Source: an uncultured Lachnospiraceae bacterium (GTDB lineage: Bacteria; Bacillota; Clostridia; Lachnospirales; Lachnospiraceae). From it: DNA of 9,998 nt. Of this stretch, positions 1-6,536 are shown piece after piece. Both the position numbers and the translations under genes were made by a program. The notes under the pieces are model-generated. The model was given only the letters and a program-made list of their open reading frames with translations, ran no database searches and had not been told where the DNA came from. The DNA lies in contig USKC01000095.1 in NCBI GenBank assembly GCA_900555195.1, positions 1 through 9,998 on the forward strand. The letters run 5' to 3'. Positions within the stretch are counted from its first letter, which is position 1, and each line of letters opens with the position of its first letter.

Positions 1-53
1 TAGAACAGTGGTCTCCAAAACCATCGATGTGGGTTCGATTCCTACTGCTCCTG
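1..53 (+). tRNA. tRNA-Trp (CCA), 5' part outside the window
   Basis: The anticodon arm is visible as GTGGT-CTCCAAA-ACCAT, with CCA as anticodon (tryptophan). It is followed by a T arm GTGGG-TTCGATT-CCTAC and the 3' acceptor strand TGCTCCT with discriminator G at 53. The CCA tail is not encoded. The 5' acceptor strand and most of the D arm lie before base 1. In many Clostridia tRNA-Trp sits between rpmG and secE-nusG; here phage lysis genes follow instead, so the tRNA 3' end is a natural candidate for the element's attachment site. No second copy of the tRNA 3' end occurs in the window, so the other att site would be beyond base 9998. Confidence 0.93.
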
Positions 54-79
54 TTCATCTTTAAAGAGCGATAAACACG

Positions 80-120
80 GAAAAAGCTGATAACTGCGCG
101 GGTTATCGGCTTTTTCTTTT
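80..120 (+). terminator. Intrinsic terminator after tRNA-Trp
   Basis: A 15-bp stem (80-94 with 102-116, one T-G wobble) closes a 7-base loop, TGCGCGG. The stem ends in a T-rich run at 111-120. It sits 27 bases after the tRNA. The stem's A/T ends make it fairly symmetric, so it may also stop minus-strand transcripts leaving the lysozyme gene. Confidence 0.85.
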
Positions 121-160
121 CTGTTCTGGCACAAAATAAAATGGGCGAAAACAGGCAAAA

Positions 161-180
161 ATGCAACACGATGCAACACG
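161..180. repeat. Tandem 10-bp repeat between tRNA terminator and lysozyme
   Basis: ATGCAACACG occurs twice in direct tandem. It lies in the short noncoding stretch between the tRNA side and the phage lysis end. Short repeats like this occur at recombinase arm sites near att sites, but no integrase gene is in the window to support that role. The observation is certain; the function is a guess. Confidence 0.5.
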
Positions 181-200
181 GATTTCAGGGCTTTGTGGCA

Positions 201-230
201 AGGCGGAAGGGCAATCCTCCCGCCTCTTTT
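201..230. terminator. Hairpin just downstream of the lysozyme stop
   Basis: AGGCGG (201-206) pairs with CCGCCT (220-225), and AGG/CCT pair inside around a 5-base loop. The T-run CTTTT lies on the + strand side at 226-230; on the minus strand only TTGCC follows. It could end transcripts arriving from the left or merely protect the 3' end of the late transcript. Confidence 0.4.
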
Positions 231-234
231 CACG

Positions 235-1131
235 CTATTCCAGCACCCGGATGTTATGCACCACTCCGGCGACTCCCAGAGCGGCAAACTGTCGCTGTAC
301 CTCTTCGGCCTGAGCCTGCGTCCAGACATCCGCGATGGACGCGATCCAGATCTCAATGCCGCCTACATCCAGCACGGCCGCCTTGTGCACCAGGCAGCCC
401 TGGTATGCCGTAGCTGCAGCTTTAGCAATCGACTCCGCCCAGACATCAGCAATGGACAGACACCAGAGGGTTCCCGGTTCCGGCCTGGGCTCTTCTGTGC
501 TGGCCGGATTCTGATAGCAGATGTCCAGATCAGCGTTGCCGTTGATGCCGGGCACGCGACCTGTGCTGGTGTACTGCCAGCCCCAGATAGCTCGGCCCAC
601 CGCTGGTCTCTTCGCCTGGTTCGGCTCATTATCGAACTGCATCACGTTGTATCCGTTATAGTATCGGGCCACCCACAGAGGCACAGTGGCGAATTGGTTG
701 AAGTCAAACCATTTCTCCTGATACACATATAGGCCTACATAGATGCCGAACCGGTATCCTGCGGCCTCAATCACAGTTCTGGCCGCCTGGATCAGCGCCG
801 TCAGCTTTGCGCGGCCGAGCGGCTGAAGAGTGTCACGATCTTCCACATCCCACCAGACCATTGTGCCGGTAGTCAGATTGTACTGCTGCAGGAGGGCCAC
901 TACCTGACGGGCCTCTTCCTGCGCCTGAGCCTCCGTCGTTGCGTAGGTGTACTTATAGACAGCTACCGGGATATTATACTTCCGGCAACCTGCCAGATTT
1001 GCCACAAACTGATAGTCTGCCTTGCCGGATCGGCGGACACTGCGAAGGATCGCGAACTGTACGCCTGCATCGGCCACCTGTGACCAGTCAATTATGCCTT
1101 GGTTGTCGCTTACATCTATTCCTTTCCACAT
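235..1131 (-). CDS. Phage endolysin: GH25 lysozyme with C-terminal repeat domain
   Basis: 298 aa. The N-terminal two thirds are a glycoside hydrolase family 25 (Chalaropsis-type) muramidase. GIDVSDNQG near residues 4-12 gives the first active-site Asp, and MVWWDVED (about 91-98) gives the catalytic D-x-E pair D95/E97. The enzyme hydrolyses the MurNAc-GlcNAc bond of peptidoglycan to release phage. The C-terminal ~77 residues carry two copies of SIADVW (about 226-231 and 265-270) in two alternating beta/helix units, resembling a SPOR-like wall-binding domain. The open frame continues upstream, but I start it at the ATG at 1131: AAAGGAAGAAG precedes it and the family motif begins directly. No signal peptide is seen, so export would depend on the neighbouring holin. 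Confidence 0.93.
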   Translation of the reverse strand: MWKGIDVSDNQGIIDWSQVADAGVQFAILRSVRRSGKADYQFVANLAGCRKYNIPVAVYKYTYATTEAQAQEEARQVVALLQQYNLTTGTMVWWDVEDRDTLQPLGRAKLTALIQAARTVIEAAGYRFGIYVGLYVYQEKWFDFNQFATVPLWVARYYNGYNVMQFDNEPNQAKRPAVGRAIWGWQYTSTGRVPGINGNADLDICYQNPASTEEPRPEPGTLWCLSIADVWAESIAKAAATAYQGCLVHKAAVLDVGGIEIWIASIADVWTQAQAEEVQRQFAALGVAGVVHNIRVLE

Positions 1132-1174
1132 ACTCTTCTTCCTTTTTTCTTTTATAATATGTAGGGAAGAGGAC

Positions 1175-1660
1175 TCACTCGCCCCCTTCTCCCTCTCCCT
1201 GTGAATCAATCTTATTTTTGAGCACCGCGACATATTTTGCCAGCCACGACGGCACAGGGGCGCCCATACGGCCTGCATTTTCGATGATGGATAACAGCTC
1301 ATTGAGAATATACCAGACGGCCACCAGAAGCCCGAAAAACGCCTTGAGAGTAATTTGAAGCCCGATCTGTGCCGCAACGTGCAGGATAATATAATCAACG
1401 ATCAAGGCAGCCGCAATAATGCAGAGGTATCCCACTTTTTTAATAATTCCCTCCGCGCCGCGTTTACTGCTCCATCCATAGGCCGGATCCTCCGGATGCT
1501 CGATTGCTTCCCTCTTGCTGGCCAGCATGCCAGTGATATAATCCAGCACCATCGCGATGGCGAGGATACACAATACCGGCAACAGGATGCCCAACCGGGC
1601 AGAGAGCCATGCAATAGCTGCGGCCAGAGCCGCCTGAATTGTTATGTATGCCTGTTTCAT
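1175..1660 (-). CDS. Phage holin, Holin_4_1 / toxin-secretion holin family
   Basis: 161 aa membrane protein. Hydrophobic segments lie at about residues 8-40 (ending in the family pattern VLDYITGMLAS), 75-95 and 105-120. YILNELLSIIENAGRMG and a short charged tail follow, both typical of the Holin_4_1 (phi-C31/TcdE-like) family. It oligomerises in the cytoplasmic membrane and lets the endolysin reach the wall. GGGGGT lies about 9 bases before the ATG. The lysozyme follows after 43 bases, so the two form the lysis cassette. Confidence 0.92.
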   Translation of the reverse strand: MKQAYITIQAALAAAIAWLSARLGILLPVLCILAIAMVLDYITGMLASKREAIEHPEDPAYGWSSKRGAEGIIKKVGYLCIIAAALIVDYIILHVAAQIGLQITLKAFFGLLVAVWYILNELLSIIENAGRMGAPVPSWLAKYVAVLKNKIDSQGEGEGGE

Positions 1661-1675
1661 AGATTTCTACCCCCG

Positions 1676-2110
1676 TTATTCTACAATTTCTTTCCATTGT
1701 GCTTCTGTGCCGACTGCTCCCGGTTCCCAAACGTTGTTATCCACAAGAGATTCCCATGTCCTGTCGTTATGCGTCACCCTGTCCCCCTTACTGTATGCGT
1801 TTTCAGGCCCGGGCTGTTCCCATTCCGGGATTTCGCCGGGATCTGGAATCAGGACCTTCGCGAACAGGGACGGCGCATCAACCGGATTCCACGCAGCCTG
1901 CTTCTGGTGCTCTGTCAGGACCTTGTAGAGCGCATCCTGATAGTTGTAACGCTCCCCAGCCGCCAGCGCATCTCCTTCAGCTACATCCTCCCAGTTCGGA
2001 TAGAGTACAGCAACCTCCAGCGCCTGCTCGTCCGTATTCCCTGAAGCATTGATTTCTGCCTGTTTTCCCATCGCGGCCAATTTTTTCAGTGCTGTTTCAT
2101 TGATACTCAT
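1676..2110 (-). CDS. Phage tail-region protein with C-terminal chitin-binding-type (CBM5/12) module
   Basis: 144 aa. The C-terminal ~50 residues (about 93-144) read as a CBM5/12-like module, with AYSKGDRVTHNDRTWESL, NNVWEPG and W-KEIVE. These short aromatic-rich beta domains bind polysaccharide. The N-terminal part (about 1-90) resembles a conserved segment found just upstream of holins in many Clostridia prophages. Such proteins are thought to help host-surface contact or to accompany lysis. The start codon overlaps the stop of the upstream gene (ATGA, 2107-2110), so translation is coupled. The exact virion role is not known. Confidence 0.8.
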   Translation of the reverse strand: MSINETALKKLAAMGKQAEINASGNTDEQALEVAVLYPNWEDVAEGDALAAGERYNYQDALYKVLTEHQKQAAWNPVDAPSLFAKVLIPDPGEIPEWEQPGPENAYSKGDRVTHNDRTWESLVDNNVWEPGAVGTEAQWKEIVE

Positions 2111-2445
2111 TTCTCTACCTCCTCGCCCATAATGGCATTACTGATAGACTGCACATCAGCTTCCACGTTCGTCACTCTCGTATCCAAAGCCGACACTGCT
2201 GCAGATGCATTCTCTGCAGCTTTCTGCATCTTCACCGTTACCATATCCACTACAGTTTCCGCGAAACCACTCTCAGTCGTATCGTCCTCGACAGAGTAAT
2301 CAATGCTCTGTATTACATCCGGCCGATACTCGATACCCACCAGCTTCGTATCCGCCAGAGAGAGTTCAATATACTCCCCTTCATCATTTACACAGATCTT
2401 GCGAATTCCGTTATCAACTTTTATGTTTCCATAGAAATTTCCCAT
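2107..2445 (-). CDS. Apparent chimera: tail assembly chaperone N-terminus joined to tail-fibre-region protein
   Basis: 112 aa. Residues 1 to about 33 (DNGIRKICVNDEGEYIELSL) resemble the start of the tail assembly chaperones encoded just after the major tail protein in Clostridia siphoviruses. From about residue 34 on (LVGIEYRPDVIQSIDYSVEDD, then a heptad-rich C-terminus) it resembles small proteins normally found after the baseplate and fibre genes, directly before the carbohydrate-binding gene. I infer that one deletion fused the two, with the junction near base 2346, removing the tape measure, distal tail and baseplate genes. The ATG at 2445 has AAAGGAAGAG upstream and the gene overlaps the next by ATGA. 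The chaperone resemblance is from memory of the family; the absence of the tail genes is seen directly. Confidence 0.65.
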   Translation of the reverse strand: MGNFYGNIKVDNGIRKICVNDEGEYIELSLADTKLVGIEYRPDVIQSIDYSVEDDTTESGFAETVVDMVTVKMQKAAENASAAVSALDTRVTNVEADVQSISNAIMGEEVEK

Positions 2446-2485
2446 GTCAACTCTCTTCCTTTCTGCTATTTAACTCGCTCTGTGA

Positions 2486-2992
2486 TCATCCTCCGACGCC
2501 CGCGGAGTATTCTCCTTCCGTAAATTCTTTCGTGGCCACATCGAAGTAGCCCTTCACTGCTGAGCCCTTGCCGCCGATCTTAATCGAGTTCACCACATTG
2601 GCACCTGCATCACCGCCAGTGCTGGTAGCGGATACCGCGCATCTCCTGCGGTATGCCACATACTTTCCGGAAGCACTGGGTATCGCGTCCTTTAGCCTGA
2701 ACCTGACATAGTATGTCTCCGCATCCGTCCCAGTAGGCAGTTCATCTATAATCTTATCGATGAAAGCCTGCATATCATCGTCAATGCAGTCCTGCTTTTC
2801 CACTTCGATACTGGGCGTATACGACCGGACTTCCGTATTTCCGTTTGCCTGGTTGATCCACTGCGTAGTTTCCTCTTCCACATTGAATTCTTCGGTCATA
2901 GAGGATACGCCGTCTCCGATCAGCGCATATACAGCCTCTTCCTGTCCCATTGAAGTGTCGATGTAGTGGATCAGTTCTTCTCTTTTTGCCAT
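2486..2992 (-). CDS. Phage major tail (tube) protein
   Basis: 168 aa. The pattern ALIGDGVSSMTEEFNVEEET and the run TQWINQANGNTEVRSYTPSI match major tail proteins of Clostridia siphoviruses, which polymerise into the tail tube. The C-terminal VKGYFDVATKEFTEGE also fits. The length is usual for this group. GAAGGAG stands 8 bases before the ATG at 2992. It follows the tail terminator gene directly and should be followed by tail chaperones and the tape measure; only the start of a chaperone-like ORF remains. Confidence 0.85.
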   Translation of the reverse strand: MAKREELIHYIDTSMGQEEAVYALIGDGVSSMTEEFNVEEETTQWINQANGNTEVRSYTPSIEVEKQDCIDDDMQAFIDKIIDELPTGTDAETYYVRFRLKDAIPSASGKYVAYRRRCAVSATSTGGDAGANVVNSIKIGGKGSAVKGYFDVATKEFTEGEYSAGVGG

Positions 2993-2995
2993 GAT

Positions 2996-3406
2996 CTACT
3001 TCTCCTTCATATATCTGATTGCTATAGTTAACTGATACAGATTTTCATGTTCCCGCGTCTGCCCCACGCAGAATGGCGTAGTAACACCGATCTCCTGGAC
3101 AACCGCATCTGTAATATCGGGGTATTTTCCTGCCCTGTTCTGAGCGTCAATCCATTCTTCAAGGGCCTCTCCAAATCCGGAATTCCCCACACGCGTCGCA
3201 TCTGTCCGGTTTGACAGGCGGGCCATCAAGGTGAAATGATCTGTTATGATCTTCCGACCGGATAAGAAGTGCTGCACGTTCTGCTGAGGCTCTTTGATCA
3301 AAGAGTAGGATTTTACCTCTGCCGTCTGCATGTCTGTACTCACAGTTGCCAGCCGGTCCGCATCAAAACCTTTCAACCATCTGATCACGCTTTCTGATAC
3401 CGTCAT
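2996..3406 (-). CDS. Phage minor capsid / tail terminator type protein
   Basis: 136 aa. VIRWLKGFD at the N-terminus, FLSGRKIITDHFTLMARL in the middle and EALEEWIDAQNRAGKYPDI followed by the conserved VQEIGVTTPF are typical of the phage minor capsid protein family that sits just before the major tail gene (PF12691-like). By position it should cap the tail tube at the head-tail junction. The ATG overlaps the upstream stop as ATGA (3403-3406). The family assignment is from pattern recognition. Confidence 0.8.
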   Translation of the reverse strand: MTVSESVIRWLKGFDADRLATVSTDMQTAEVKSYSLIKEPQQNVQHFLSGRKIITDHFTLMARLSNRTDATRVGNSGFGEALEEWIDAQNRAGKYPDITDAVVQEIGVTTPFCVGQTREHENLYQLTIAIRYMKEK

Positions 3407-3759
3407 TTCTTCACAACCTTTCTGGCCCCGTCTTCAATCTGCTTCAGGCCTCCATTTTGCAGCATTCTAGGCACCCAGTAATTTCCCCGCTGGGGAGCGC
3501 CCTGAAAGTTCGCGTCTTCGTAATACCAGCGCCGTGCGTAGGGAGCCTGCCACACCACATCCGTTCCATCTTCGATATGTCCGCTGTCCTTCAGCCGGCC
3601 GGGATTTTCATATTTACCAGCCTCGTCAAACGGAATGTAGCCGTCGGACAGATTGAGCACCTCGTTTGTGACAAACTGCTGCACTCTTCCCTTCTCCTTA
3701 GTATCGAGGGTTTTGACCAGATCGCGGAGGTTGAAATTGCACTCAAATGTGATTCCCAT
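3403..3759 (-). CDS. Phage minor capsid protein, Minor_capsid_2 type
   Basis: 118 aa. The run YARRWYYEDANFQGAPQRG followed by NYWVPRMLQNGG is a hallmark of the Minor_capsid_2 family in Firmicutes phages, a neck protein at the head-tail joint comparable in position to HK97 gp10-like proteins. It is encoded between the head-closure and tail-terminator genes, as expected. Its ATG overlaps the upstream stop by one base (TAATG, 3757-3761), with GGGGAAG as ribosome binding site. The gene appears intact. Confidence 0.85.
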   Translation of the reverse strand: MGITFECNFNLRDLVKTLDTKEKGRVQQFVTNEVLNLSDGYIPFDEAGKYENPGRLKDSGHIEDGTDVVWQAPYARRWYYEDANFQGAPQRGNYWVPRMLQNGGLKQIEDGARKVVKK

Positions 3760-4196
3760 TACTTCCCCACCACCCTGATATGTTTCAGACGTGGACGATT
3801 CCGGTTATCCGCTACGGAGCTGACCAGTACAACGTAGGGATATTTCTTCCGGAGACTGTCGATATCATCCTCACTGGAAATCTCCTCCGAAACCTCTCCC
3901 AGAGCGATGATATCCAGCCCGTTTTTACTGTTCAGCGTCCAGCTCACCGCCCGTTCTTCTGCAGAAAGAGTTCCGTACCGAATCGGCTCCACATAGGACG
4001 GTCGGCCGTATCCTCTGGAAAAGTCTACCGTCACGCTTTCCACCCGTTCTTCCGCCTGTACACCCTTCGCAACGATCAGTTCCTTTTTGCTGTGCCGCCA
4101 CTGCACTCCATTTATGACGGTACGCTTCCAGGAATCCTTTCCTTCCTCGCAGAAATGATTAAAAACGGTCATCGTGTCAGTGAAAAGCACACTCAT
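3759..4196 (-). CDS. Phage minor capsid / head closure type protein
   Basis: 145 aa. It begins with SVLFTDTMTVFNHF, a common opening for the neck protein encoded just after the gp6-like connector. The middle (VESVTVDFSRGYGRP) and the C-terminus (YPYVVLVSSVADNRNRPRLK) are beta-rich. No catalytic motif is visible. Position suggests head closure (stopper) or a Minor_capsid_1 type function. The ATGA overlap at 4193-4196 couples it to the connector gene. The name rests mainly on gene order. Confidence 0.72.
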   Translation of the reverse strand: MSVLFTDTMTVFNHFCEEGKDSWKRTVINGVQWRHSKKELIVAKGVQAEERVESVTVDFSRGYGRPSYVEPIRYGTLSAEERAVSWTLNSKNGLDIIALGEVSEEISSEDDIDSLRKKYPYVVLVSSVADNRNRPRLKHIRVVGK

Positions 4197-4576
4197 AACG
4201 CACCTGCCAGTCCGGTTCCGCTCAAGCCCTGCTGGATCAGGGACACCAGCTCAACCTCTTTCTCCGCCTGCGTGGTCACCTTGTACGATTCCGAATACCC
4301 GTCATTGCTGACGGATGTGAGCCCGCTCCCAGCCCCCGCCGCTTCCTGCGTGCTGACCAGATTGATCAGATCGCAGACCGTGTTCTGGATCTGCGTGTGT
4401 ACCTGTTTTTCAAACGGCGTCGCAGTTTCCGGATCATAAGCTTCTTCAAACACCTGCGCCCTCAGATGCGTATATACATCCAGCTTCGCGCTGGCTTTCG
4501 TGCACAGCTTCTGAAAATCATCTTCCGGGATCATATCATAAAGGGAGCTGTAATACTCCCATGTTACATAAAGCAC
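4193..4576 (-). CDS. Phage head-tail connector (gp6-like)
   Basis: 127 aa, starting from GTG at 4576 with an AGGAGAGGGAG stretch upstream. Small, mostly helical protein: YVTWEYYSSLYDMIPEDDF, ASAKLDVYTHLR and a later amphipathic helix (FEKQVHTQIQNTVCDLINLV) match the gp6/SPP1 gp15-like adaptors that sit under the portal. It lies directly after the major capsid gene, as in related phages. The portal it should bind is not encoded in the window. Confidence 0.78.
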   Translation of the reverse strand: MLYVTWEYYSSLYDMIPEDDFQKLCTKASAKLDVYTHLRAQVFEEAYDPETATPFEKQVHTQIQNTVCDLINLVSTQEAAGAGSGLTSVSNDGYSESYKVTTQAEKEVELVSLIQQGLSGTGLAGAL

Positions 4577-4597
4577 CCAGCTCCCTCTCCTTCCTTA

Positions 4598-5602
4598 TCA
4601 GCCGCCCGCTGTAGTCTTCGGCTTGATCTTGATTCCTTTCAGCCTTCCGGCCATCTTGCTGTTCTTCAGGATAGCTCCGGCCAGCAGTTCCACCTCGCCC
4701 TTCTTCACAGCTCCGGGAGCCTGCAGGTCAGGCAGGTAAGTATGGATCATCTTACTTCCATCAACGGAGATGCCGTGGAACGCGTTCAGTCCCAGCTTCA
4801 CCGCGTAGATATCGGTCTCGCCGTATGCGGACGTGGAAGGCGTGCTCGTCTCGATCACATCCACGGTTGCAGATCCATTGTAATACTGGCCTGCATCCAT
4901 CATCGGGATCCCGTTGTATTTCTCCACCGTGCGGCCAAAACCATCTACGCTGCGCTCGTAGAAGCCTGCCCGGCGGGTGGCCGCTCTGGTCTTGGTCAGC
5001 ATCTCATTGTTCATGAGCAGAATATCCGGCTTTTCAGCCAGCTTTGAAATGAACGCATCCAGTTCATCCAGGAACGCGTTGTAGTTCGTATCCAGCAGTG
5101 CACTGGTGGATATATCGCTCTCGGAGGTATACTCCGTATCAGAGCCGGACAGGATCTTCTTCAGACCGTCAAACGTGTTCACGACAAACCCCGCTCCGGA
5201 TGCGGCAGAAGTTCCGTTGATAACCAGATTATGAAAATAGTTGGCTCCGGCCTTGGTTTTCTCCTTCAGCTAGAAATCGATCTCGTCCACAGCGCCGCTG
5301 GTGTTCGCAATCACACGATCCACCTCAAACGAACCGCCCAGGATAATCACGTTTGCCGTTGCCTTTTCTCTCTTCGCCTCATTCGCCGTATACTCGCTGT
5401 TGATTGAACGCACCGCCACGGTAGAAGGCGTCTTCAGCCGGACGTACCCATACGTCAGTGTAGAACCGCCCGTTCCGGGAGATACCGAATCGTCAAATGT
5501 CAGCATATCCAGCAGAAGGGAACTTCTGCGGAATTCATCGATAACCTGCTGATCTACCTTGTCGGCCATGCCGACTTTTGCTTCAGCTAATGTTACAGGC
5601 AT
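4598..5602 (-). pseudogene. Major capsid protein, interrupted by an in-frame amber codon
   Basis: 334 codons if read through. The N-terminal 110 residues start MPVTLAEAKVGMADKV and include SPGTGGSTLTYGY; the rest includes NTFDGLKKIL, NNEMLTKTRAATRR and GIPMMDAGQY. Both parts match the HK97-fold major capsid proteins of Clostridia phages. Codon 111 (bases 5272-5270) is TAG, in the stretch DEIDF-stop-LKEKTKAGANYF, and the same frame continues without other stops to 4598. Relatives have Gln here as I recall, so a single CAG to TAG change explains it. A GTG at 5182 is in frame but has no good ribosome binding site and would yield only the C-terminal part. TAG ends other genes here (lysozyme, tail terminator), so recoding is unlikely. 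Confidence 0.88.
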
Positions 5603-5622
5603 ATCTCACTCCTTCTTTCTCG

Positions 5623-6183
5623 TTACTGCTTGTAATGCTCCTTCAGGGCGTCACGAAGGGATTCTTTCTGGCCGGGCGCAGGTTTGTCCACCCTCCCAAT
5701 CGGATCCACCTTACCGGTGGGCTTCGGCTCAGGTTCCCCGAACAGCATCTTACTGTCTTCGGCTTCGGCAAGCTTTTTCAGCGCAGCCGCCACGTCATTT
5801 TTCTGATTTTTTGATGCCTTGAGCGCATCCACATCCAGAAGTGCCCGGATCGCTTTTGTATTCCGGCCCTTCGCTTCTCCGATCGCCTCTTTAATGAGAT
5901 CTTCAAAGTCACGGTCAGCTAACGCCTTCGCGTGTTCGCTGTCTTTCTGCTTCAGCTCATTCTGCAGATCAGAAATCTGCTGATTCAACTTCTCCGGATC
6001 AACGCCGTCGAACTTTTTCAGTGCCTCTTCCGTGGTGGTAACCTTGTCCTGCGCAACTTTCAGATCGTCCTGCGCTTTCTGCAGATCGTCCTTCAATGGC
6101 TGCACGTCCTTGTTATTAAGATTGCACACGCTGTCGATCTGCCCCTTCGTAAGCCCCAGTCTTTCCAGTTCCTCTCTTTTCAT
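5623..6183 (-). CDS. Phage scaffold protein, minor structural GP20 family
   Basis: 186 aa, highly charged. The N-terminus (REELERLGLTKGQIDSVCNL) is the standard GP20 opening. A long coiled coil spans about residues 28-95 (LQKAQDDLKVAQDKV and QQISDLQNELKQKD). A conserved helical segment (FEDLIKEAIGEAKGRN) and a Pro-rich linker precede the C-terminal ESLRDALKEHYKQ, which likely contacts the capsid protein. It directs procapsid assembly and is then removed. AAAAGGAG precedes the ATG, and the capsid gene follows 20 bases later. It appears intact although its capsid partner is broken. Confidence 0.9.
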   Translation of the reverse strand: MKREELERLGLTKGQIDSVCNLNNKDVQPLKDDLQKAQDDLKVAQDKVTTTEEALKKFDGVDPEKLNQQISDLQNELKQKDSEHAKALADRDFEDLIKEAIGEAKGRNTKAIRALLDVDALKASKNQKNDVAAALKKLAEAEDSKMLFGEPEPKPTGKVDPIGRVDKPAPGQKESLRDALKEHYKQ

Positions 6184-6263
6184 CTCGATCTCCTTTTAAC
6201 GATTTTTTTAACGAGGTCCATCAGCCTCCGGGTTTACCCAAGGCCGTCGAGAAGCCTTGTCAG
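6184..6263 (-). other. Leader of the scaffold gene with a small hairpin
   Basis: This is the noncoding stretch between the terminator of the cysteine-rich gene and the scaffold start. CAAGGC (6239-6244) is complementary to GCCTTG (6254-6259) around a 9-base loop, and GAGG/CCTC segments occur further along. The strong site AAAAGGAG lies before the scaffold ATG. I see no convincing promoter, so the head genes must either be read through the upstream terminator or have a promoter I do not recognise. Confidence 0.35.
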
Positions 6264-6318
6264 ACAAAAGAAAAAGAGCCGCGTAATTAATTCACTCGGA
6301 ATTAACTATTCGGCTCTT
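6264..6318 (-). terminator. Intrinsic terminator of the cysteine-rich gene
   Basis: Read on the minus strand, AGAGCCG and CGGCTCT (6311-6317 and 6275-6281) pair, and inside them TTAATTC pairs with GAATTAA around CGAGT. TTTTTCTTTT follows on the minus strand (6275 down to about 6266). The hairpin includes the gene's own stop codon, so it belongs to this transcription unit. Confidence 0.8.
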
Positions 6319-6465
6319 GGCTCTGTTGTCTATATTGATAATGGATTCCTGCTTACACTTTTTGCAGTACCCGAGAAAGTTATATACTCTCGTATCGGGC
6401 CTGATCTTAAGCATCCGTGGGAATCCGCACTTCGGGCATTTATACCAATACTCCCGCACCAGCAT
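6292..6465 (-). CDS. Cysteine-rich KTR-type protein (zinc-ribbon-like), cargo gene
   Basis: 57 aa. Two CxxC pairs (C10/C13 in YKCPKCG and C34/C37 in YCKKCKQE) flank LKIRPDTRVYNF, matching the small cysteine-rich KTR proteins common on mobile elements of Firmicutes. The cysteines probably bind zinc; the function is unknown. An open frame extends to 6534, but a promoter with its -10 at 6511-6506 would put the first base near 6499. I therefore use the ATG at 6465, which has GGAAAAGAGGGG upstream. With its own promoter and terminator inside the late head genes, it looks like a separately expressed 'moron' gene rather than a virion part. Confidence 0.78.
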   Translation of the reverse strand: MLVREYWYKCPKCGFPRMLKIRPDTRVYNFLGYCKKCKQESIINIDNRAKSRIVNSE

Positions 6466-6505
6466 CCCCTCTTTTCCATAAGCGGAAATCATATCTTTGA
6501 CCCAT

Positions 6506-6534
6506 ATTATAACATATAGGAATATCGTATGCAA
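6506..6534 (-). promoter_or_regulatory. Sigma-A type promoter for the cysteine-rich gene
   Basis: On the minus strand TTGCAT (6534-6529) and TATAAT (6511-6506) are separated by 17 bases, with an extended TG just before the -10. This is a near-consensus housekeeping promoter. It lies partly over the end of the upstream 80-aa gene region and would allow expression of the cargo gene while the late operon is silent. Confidence 0.72.
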
Positions 6535-6536
6535 GC

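Noticed and set aside
1132..1398. Upstream extension of the lysozyme frame
   Set aside because: Overlaps the holin gene in another frame and has a basic, non-family sequence; the ATG at 1131 has a ribosome binding site and begins the GH25 motif.
3780..4439. Long + strand ORF (219 codons)
   Set aside because: Lies antisense over two well-supported neck genes, rich in Pro/Ser/Cys/Arg as expected for a shadow frame, and has no ribosome binding site.
4397..5047. Long + strand ORF (216 codons)
   Set aside because: Antisense shadow of the connector and capsid genes; no family resemblance.
5183..5272. Capsid split read as a frameshift or as two separate genes
   Set aside because: Both halves are in the same frame and joined by a continuous family-like sequence with one TAG, so a nonsense change is the simpler reading.
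6466..6534. N-terminal extension of the cysteine-rich protein from a TTG codon
   Set aside because: It overlaps a near-consensus promoter; the transcript would start after the proposed TTG, and family members begin close to the first CxxC.
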